13,515 nt of DNA from assembly GCA_945869365.1 (NCBI GenBank), contig CAMBOW010000052.1:1-13515 (forward strand). The letters run 5' to 3'. This document shows, piece by piece, positions 8,467 to 13,515 of this stretch (the stretch's first letter is position 1; the number at the start of each line of letters is the position of its first letter). Position numbers and translations under genes: made by a program. The notes under the pieces are model-generated. The model saw nothing but the letters and a program-made list of their open reading frames with translations, was not told where the DNA came from and did no database searches. Origin of the DNA: Flavobacterium psychrophilum. Its GTDB lineage: Bacteria; Bacteroidota; Bacteroidia; Flavobacteriales; Flavobacteriaceae.

Positions 8467-10434
8467 ATGAAAATGAAACAGTTATTTTTAAGTTTGTTTG
8501 TCAGTTTACAACTTGCTTCTTTTGCCCAAACTGCAACCAAAGAAGCCTTATTTACCATTGATTCTAAGCCCTATTACACCGACGAATTTTTGCGGGTGTA
8601 CAACAAAAATTTAGATTTGGTAAAAGACGAATCCCAAAAAGACCTCACGCAGTACTTGGAGTTGTTCGTGGGGTACAAATTAAAAATTACCAAAGCCAAT
8701 AAATTAGGACTGCAAAATGGCGAGGCCTATAAAAACGAATTGGCTTCTTACCGCACGCAGCTTTCCAAAAATTATTTAACAGATTCTAAAGTAACCAACG
8801 AATTGGTGGTAGAAGGCTACGAACGTTCTAAAAAAGAAATCAAAGCGGCTCATATATTGTTGTTGGTTGATGAAAATGCAGCACCCGCCGATACTTTAGC
8901 GGCTTTCAATAAAGCCAATGAGATTAGAGATCGTGCACTTAAAGGCGAAGATTTTGGTCAATTGGCTGCAGAGTTTTCTCAAGACCCATCGGTGAAAGAA
9001 AACAAAGGCGATTTGGGTTATTTTTCTTCCTTTCGCATGGTATATGCCTTTGAAACAGCTGCCTTTAAAACTGCAAAAGGCGCTATTTCCAAGCCAGTAC
9101 GCACTCGTTATGGCTTCCACTTGATCAAAGTAGAAGATGTGCGGGACAATCGCGGTGAGGTGACCGTCGCACACATTATGATTTTAAATCCAAAAGAAGA
9201 TAAGCCCGAAGATAAAGTGGCTGCCCAATCAAAAATTGACGACATCTACCAAAAATTGCAACAAGGCGAAAAATTTGAAGAATTGGCCAAGCAGTTTTCT
9301 GAAGACAAATCATCTTCGTCTAGAGGGGGTGTTTTGGCTCGCTTCGGTTCAGGTCAATTGAGCGCCGAAGAATTTGAAAATACTGCGTTTGCCTTAACGC
9401 TAGAAAACCCAATTTCTGCTCCTTTTCAAACCCGTTTTGGCTGGCACATTGTCAAATTAATCGAAAAACATGCGTTGAAATCCTTTGACGAAATGAAAGG
9501 CGAGTTAGAAAGCAAAGTAGGCAAAGACGATCGTTCTCGTTTGATTACCAATTCATTAAACGATAAGTTACAAAAGAAATATGCCCCCAAACGCGAGGCC
9601 AAATTGTATGCCTTGCTCGTGAAATCGGTTACCGCTGATTTTTATGAAAGCAAATGGGAGCTTCCAACCAATGCAGCATTTGCAGGAAAATTAGTTGGTA
9701 TTGGCAGCAAAGTGATTAGCGGAAACGACTTTTTAGGCTACTTGAAAGACCAACAAAAAGCGGGCTTAAAAATTAAACCGGTTGCTAGTTTAGTGGATCA
9801 TTTGTATAAACAATACCTAGAAGAACAATTGAGCAAGTATTACACGGACAACTTGGAACAAGAATTTCCAGAATTTGCCACGGTAATGGAAGAATATCGA
9901 GATGGCTTGCTTTTGTTTGATTTGATGGAAAAAGAAATCTGGGAAAAATCGAAAACAGATACGCTTGGTTTGAACTCCTTTTTTGAAACCAGAAAGTTCA
10001 ATTACCTCTGGAAAAACAGATTGGACGCCTTAGTCGTTTCATCAACCCAAGAAGACGTAATCAAAAAAGCACAAAAAATGCTTAAAAAGGGAATAGGTGC
10101 CGAAAAAATAAAAGAGGCATTAAACACCGAAGACAAAGTGGTCGTGATGACCAACTCGGGTACATTTGAAGAAGGAAACGACGCCTTGCCCAAAAACGTA
10201 ACGTTTCAGGTAGGATTAACAGGAATTACAAAAGAAGGGGAGTATTATTTTATAACGTCTATTTCTAAGGTACTGCCGTCTACACCCAAAACCTTGGCTG
10301 AATGTAAAGGAAAAGTGATAAATGATTACCAGCAGTTTTTGGAGCAAAAATGGGTGGATGATTTGAAAGCTGAATTTTCGCTGCAAATAAACCAAGCGGT
10401 TTTTGAAGCAGTTAAAAATCAGTTGAAAAAATAA
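8467..10434 (+). CDS. Periplasmic peptidyl-prolyl isomerase with two parvulin (PpiC) domains
   Basis: A 655-residue exported foldase. Residues 1-20 are a signal peptide with probable cleavage at SFA/Q. An N-terminal helical chaperone-like region (about 25-122) is followed by two parvulin rotamase domains: domain 1 at about 124-225 and domain 2 at about 232-333. Both have the expected His (AHI at 128-130 and 235-237), the F..LA..FS.D core, and the YGFH or FGWH step near the end. Residues from about 340 to 655 form a C-terminal module not present in E. coli SurA or Bacillus PrsA; it resembles the tails of other Bacteroidota isomerases in this size class. ATG at 8467 is chosen because it gives the complete signal peptide; 8473 is a possible alternative. 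It is the first gene after a good promoter, and its stop codon overlaps the next start (TAATG). Likely role: folding of exported and outer-membrane proteins in the periplasm. A peptidyl-prolyl isomerase is reported with the type 9 secretion translocon of F. johnsoniae, but I cannot tell whether this is its ortholog. Confidence 0.93.
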   Translation: MKMKQLFLSLFVSLQLASFAQTATKEALFTIDSKPYYTDEFLRVYNKNLDLVKDESQKDLTQYLELFVGYKLKITKANKLGLQNGEAYKNELASYRTQLSKNYLTDSKVTNELVVEGYERSKKEIKAAHILLLVDENAAPADTLAAFNKANEIRDRALKGEDFGQLAAEFSQDPSVKENKGDLGYFSSFRMVYAFETAAFKTAKGAISKPVRTRYGFHLIKVEDVRDNRGEVTVAHIMILNPKEDKPEDKVAAQSKIDDIYQKLQQGEKFEELAKQFSEDKSSSSRGGVLARFGSGQLSAEEFENTAFALTLENPISAPFQTRFGWHIVKLIEKHALKSFDEMKGELESKVGKDDRSRLITNSLNDKLQKKYAPKREAKLYALLVKSVTADFYESKWELPTNAAFAGKLVGIGSKVISGNDFLGYLKDQQKAGLKIKPVASLVDHLYKQYLEEQLSKYYTDNLEQEFPEFATVMEEYRDGLLLFDLMEKEIWEKSKTDTLGLNSFFETRKFNYLWKNRLDALVVSSTQEDVIKKAQKMLKKGIGAEKIKEALNTEDKVVVMTNSGTFEEGNDALPKNVTFQVGLTGITKEGEYYFITSISKVLPSTPKTLAECKGKVINDYQQFLEQKWVDDLKAEFSLQINQAVFEAVKNQLKK

Positions 10435-11288
10435 TGCAAAAGATAGCGGGCATTTTGCTGCTGTGGTTTGTTTGCGCATCTTGTAGTTTTTTTAAACCTG
10501 AAGCCAAAGCCGATGCAATTGCTCGAGTAAACGAAAATTATTTGTATCCAAGTGACATCAAGGGATTGGTGCCCAAAGGGGCTTCGTCAAAAGACAGCGT
10601 CACCATCGTACGTGATTTTATTAACCGATGGGCAGCGCAAGAGTTGCTGTATAATGCGGCTGATGTAAATTTAAATAAAGCCAAAAAAGCGGATTTTGAT
10701 GCCTTGATTAATCAATACAAAATTGATTTATACACCAAGGCCTATTTGGAAGAAATCGTAAAAAGATCGGTTGACACCGTGATTTCTGACGAGGAGTTAC
10801 AACGGTATTATGCCGCAAATAAAGATAATTTTAGGACCAATGCAGCTTTAGTTCGATTGCGTTACATTCACCTCAGCAAAGACAACCCGAGGTTTGGAAG
10901 CATACAAAGCAAGTTTTTTGATTATAAAAAAAAGGATAAAAAATTCTGGGAAACCTATGCCATACAATGCAAGAGTTATGCCTTGAATGATACCGTTTGG
11001 GTCGCGATGGATCAGGTGTATGATAAATTGCCTTTTATTACCACAGACAACAAAGACCAGTACATTAGTCCCGGAAAAAAAATACAATATCCCGACGGAA
11101 ATGACGTGTATTTGGTGAAAATTAGCAATGTAATTGGTAAAAACCAAGTGGGGCCTTTTGATTTTGTGAAGCCTACTTTAAGAGAAGTGATCCTGAACAA
11201 CAGGAAGTTGGAGTTAATTAAAAAATTTGAAAAAGACATCATCGACGATGCGCTGAAAGACAATAAATATGAAGTATATAAAAAATAA
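10434..11288 (+). CDS. Lipoprotein related to SurA/parvulin, probably without isomerase activity
   Basis: A 284-residue predicted lipoprotein: a short hydrophobic signal ends in CASC with the modified residue at C17, and the following residues (SFFKPEAK) are not acidic, so a periplasm-facing anchor is more likely than surface display. Residues 30-135 resemble a SurA-type N-terminal region (ARVNENYLYPSDI, then helices through a DEELQRYYAANKDNF segment). The remainder looks like a parvulin fold that has lost its signature: the stretch equivalent to RHIL reads RYIH (143-146), the F..LA..S.D and GG motifs are not recognisable, and only a VYLVKISNVIG end-strand remains. The start overlaps the stop codon of the preceding gene by one base, and its own end overlaps the surA start by 20 bases, so all three are translated from one message. 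I infer a substrate-binding chaperone rather than an enzyme. Databases may label it a peptidyl-prolyl isomerase by context. Confidence 0.85.
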   Translation: MQKIAGILLLWFVCASCSFFKPEAKADAIARVNENYLYPSDIKGLVPKGASSKDSVTIVRDFINRWAAQELLYNAADVNLNKAKKADFDALINQYKIDLYTKAYLEEIVKRSVDTVISDEELQRYYAANKDNFRTNAALVRLRYIHLSKDNPRFGSIQSKFFDYKKKDKKFWETYAIQCKSYALNDTVWVAMDQVYDKLPFITTDNKDQYISPGKKIQYPDGNDVYLVKISNVIGKNQVGPFDFVKPTLREVILNNRKLELIKKFEKDIIDDALKDNKYEVYKK

Positions 11289-12672
11289 TGGGGTTTTAAT
11301 TGTTGCGCTTTCACTGCTTTGTTCACTAAGCTCGCTGGCTCAAGAAGTGATAATCGATTCGGTAAAAGCGGGATCAGTTTCGGCAACGATGCGCAAAAAA
11401 GTAGACGGTGTAATTGCAACGATTGGCGACTACAATATATTGGATTCTGATATAGACAAGACCTTTTTGGAACTCACCAGCCAAGGCAATTCGATTAAAG
11501 ACTTGAGTCGTTGCCAAATGTTGGGCAAACTGATGGAAGAAAAACTCTATGCCCACCAAGCTATCCAAGATAGTATTGTGGTGACCGATGAAGAGGTAAA
11601 ATCCAAAATGGAGGAACAACTAACCTACATGATAGAGCAATTGGGCTCCATGGAAAAAGTGGTGAGCTACTTCAAAAAATCAACCGAAGAAGATTTCAGA
11701 ACCGATTTGTTTGAAATCATCAAAATAAACAAACTCACTTCGTCTATGCAAAAGAAAATTGTGGATGAGGTGGAAATTACGCCCGAGGAAGTGCGCAACT
11801 TTTTCAAAAAAATACCAGAAACTGAATTGCCCGTATTTGGCGCCGAACTCGAAGTGTCTCAAATTGTAGTGCAGCCCAAAGTTTCGGATGCCGACAAACA
11901 AAAAGTGATTGCACGTCTCAAGGAATTTAAAAGTGAAGTGCAGGCGGGTTCCAGTTTTTCGACTAAAGCCGTATTGTATTCACAAGATCCGGGCTCCAGT
12001 TCCAACGGGGGTTATTACAAGATGAACAAAAAAACGCCATTTGTCAAAGAATTCAAAGATGTGGCGTTTAGCTTGGGCGAAGGAGAAATTTCAGAACCTT
12101 TTGAAACCGATTTTGGATTTCACATTATTTATGTAGAAAAAATCAGAGGACAAGAAATTGAGTTGCGCCATATTTTATTGGTGCCTTCTATAACCGATCA
12201 AGCGTTAAAAGATGCTAAAGAACGCATCTTGCAAATCAAAAAGAAAATTGAAGACAAAGCCATATCATTTGCCGATGCCGCCCGTGCCGAATCAGACGAA
12301 AAAGAAACCAAAGCCAATGGTGGGGTGTTGATTAATCCCAAAACACAAGACACCCATTTTGAATTGACCAAAATGGATCCGGCGTTTTACTCGCAAGTGT
12401 CTAATTTGAAAGAAGGTGAGATTTCGGTTCCGTTGATTGATGCCGATCAATCGGGTAAGAAAAAATATAAAATTGTGATGGTGACCAACCGCATCAATGA
12501 GCATCCCGCCGATTACGCCAAAGATTACCTTAAAATTAAAGACTTGGCCTTGAAGGAAAAACAAATCAATGCCATTGCCAAATGGTCTGAAGAGAAAATA
12601 AAAGAAACCTACATTAAGATTAATGGCGAATACCGCGACTGCGCGTTCACCAACAATTGGTTAAAAAAATAA
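11269..12672 (+). CDS. surA: SurA-type periplasmic chaperone / peptidyl-prolyl isomerase
   Basis: A 467-residue periplasmic chaperone for outer-membrane protein biogenesis. Residues 1-24 form a signal peptide (cleavage probably SLA/Q). A SurA N-terminal domain (about 45-185) begins with [19 protein letters not shown]. Parvulin domain P1 is at about 193-292 and P2 at about 295-407, followed by a C-terminal helix ([15 protein letters not shown]) that resembles the SurA tail which packs on the N-domain. P2 has the His (RHILL, H301). P1 reads SQIVV where the His would be, though its later GG.Y and FGFHII motifs are intact. In E. coli SurA, P2 is likewise the active one. The start at 11269 is inside the previous gene but is required for the signal peptide; the ATG at 11288 is in another frame. 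moxR follows 19 bases after the stop. Confidence 0.93.
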   Translation: MKYIKNNGVLIVALSLLCSLSSLAQEVIIDSVKAGSVSATMRKKVDGVIATIGDYNILDSDIDKTFLELTSQGNSIKDLSRCQMLGKLMEEKLYAHQAIQDSIVVTDEEVKSKMEEQLTYMIEQLGSMEKVVSYFKKSTEEDFRTDLFEIIKINKLTSSMQKKIVDEVEITPEEVRNFFKKIPETELPVFGAELEVSQIVVQPKVSDADKQKVIARLKEFKSEVQAGSSFSTKAVLYSQDPGSSSNGGYYKMNKKTPFVKEFKDVAFSLGEGEISEPFETDFGFHIIYVEKIRGQEIELRHILLVPSITDQALKDAKERILQIKKKIEDKAISFADAARAESDEKETKANGGVLINPKTQDTHFELTKMDPAFYSQVSNLKEGEISVPLIDADQSGKKKYKIVMVTNRINEHPADYAKDYLKIKDLALKEKQINAIAKWSEEKIKETYIKINGEYRDCAFTNNWLKK

Positions 12673-12691
12673 TACACTAAACGAAACTACC

Positions 12692-13515
12692 ATGTCTGAC
12701 GTAGCCGCGATTCAAAATTTAGTAGAAAAACGATTGGCACTCAAAGCCGAAATTGCCAAAGTAATTGTGGGGCAAGATGAGGTAGTTGATCAGATTTTAT
12801 TGAGTGTATTTTCGGGCGGACATGCCTTGTTGGTTGGGGTGCCTGGATTGGCCAAAACCTTGATGGTAAACACCATAGCCCAAGCACTGGGATTGCAATT
12901 TAAGCGCATTCAGTTTACACCCGATTTAATGCCGTCAGATATTTTAGGAAGTGAAATATTAGACGAAAATCGTCAGTTTAAATTTATAAAAGGGCCTATA
13001 TTTTCCAATATTATCTTGGCCGATGAGATCAATCGTACGCCACCCAAAACCCAAGCCGCTTTATTGGAAGCCATGCAAGAACGTGCCGTTACGATTGCCG
13101 GACACAATTACAAATTGGATTTGCCCTATTTTGTGTTGGCTACCCAAAACCCGATTGAGCAAGAAGGAACCTATCCGTTGCCCGAAGCACAATTGGATCG
13201 TTTTATGTTTTCGATTAAATTGGATTACCCCTCCTTTGCCGAAGAAGTTGCGGTGGTAAAAAGCACCACGTCCGATTATAAAGCCACCATCAATCCCTTG
13301 TTTGAAGCACAAGAGATTATCGATTTTCAGCACCTCATTCGCCGAGTTCCAGTAGCCGATAATGTAATTGAATATGCGGTTACTTTAGTAAGTAAAACAC
13401 GTCCAGACAATGCATTGGCAAACGAGTTTGTGAAAACGTATATCGATTGGGGAGCAGGACCTCGTGCTTCTCAAAACTTAATTTTAGCCGCCAAGGCCAA
13501 TGCAGCTTTTACAGG
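12692..13515 (+). CDS. MoxR-family AAA ATPase (3' end outside window)
   Basis: The first 274 residues of a MoxR-type AAA+ ATPase; the frame is open to the window edge. Motifs in order: Walker A GVPGLAKT (49-56), [14 protein letters not shown] (about 73-86, typical of MoxR), Walker B ILADEINR (108-115) with D111 and E112, sensor 1 ATQNP (150-154), LPEAQLDRF (163-171) with the arginine-finger region, and GAGPRASQ near the visible end as sensor 2. The family usually runs about 310-330 residues, so roughly 40-60 are missing. MoxR ATPases act as chaperones for partner proteins, often with von Willebrand A or DUF58 domains encoded next door; none is visible here. The ATG lies 19 bases after surA with no promoter-like sequence between them, so it is probably in the same operon. 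Confidence 0.95.
   Translation, partial: MSDVAAIQNLVEKRLALKAEIAKVIVGQDEVVDQILLSVFSGGHALLVGVPGLAKTLMVNTIAQALGLQFKRIQFTPDLMPSDILGSEILDENRQFKFIKGPIFSNIILADEINRTPPKTQAALLEAMQERAVTIAGHNYKLDLPYFVLATQNPIEQEGTYPLPEAQLDRFMFSIKLDYPSFAEEVAVVKSTTSDYKATINPLFEAQEIIDFQHLIRRVPVADNVIEYAVTLVSKTRPDNALANEFVKTYIDWGAGPRASQNLILAAKANAAFT

Noticed and set aside
8896..9174. Minus-strand open frame inside the first parvulin gene
   Set aside because: It overlaps both catalytic domains of a well-supported gene and resembles nothing known.
13023..13333. Two open frames inside moxR
   Set aside because: They lie in other frames of the MoxR Walker B to sensor region, which is clearly the coding one.

Overview
The window looks like a chromosomal housekeeping segment from a member of the Flavobacteriaceae, probably Flavobacterium or a close relative. 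The reasons are AT-rich spacers, gene starts without recognisable Shine-Dalgarno sequences, several upstream sequences matching the Bacteroidota promoter form TTG-N17-23-TAnnTTTG, a DUF3467 gene directly after rpoC, and signal peptides ending in ...AQ. The genus is inferred from protein and promoter style, not from a marker search.

Layout. Positions 1-6277 (plus strand) are the end of an RNA polymerase operon: the C-terminal part of rpoB (its start lies outside the window), a 107-base spacer that can fold into a hairpin, complete rpoC, and one base later a DUF3467 gene. A strong intrinsic terminator follows. Positions 6324-8257 are on the minus strand: prfC (release factor RF3) and, downstream of it, a 74-residue exported single-helix protein with its own candidate promoter and a terminator facing the rpoC terminator. 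Positions 8258-8466 are a divergent promoter region. Positions 8467-13515 (plus strand) are a tightly packed operon: a 655-residue periplasmic peptidyl-prolyl isomerase with two parvulin domains, a 284-residue lipoprotein that looks like a degenerate parvulin/SurA relative, a SurA-type chaperone, and a MoxR-family AAA ATPase cut by the window end. The three chaperone genes overlap or touch (1 base and 20 bases); moxR follows after 19 bases.

How the genes fit together. The first block makes the transcription core enzyme. prfC recycles release factors at translation termination. The last operon appears devoted to folding and escorting exported and outer-membrane proteins, with a MoxR ATPase that probably assists maturation of an unseen partner encoded downstream.

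There is no sign of a mobile element, CRISPR array, tRNA, rRNA or defence system. I found no clear new system. The items most worth a second look are the rpoC-coupled DUF3467 protein, the tandem parvulin trio with a decayed middle member, the small exported protein with a C-terminal sorting-like tail, and the hairpin between rpoB and rpoC.
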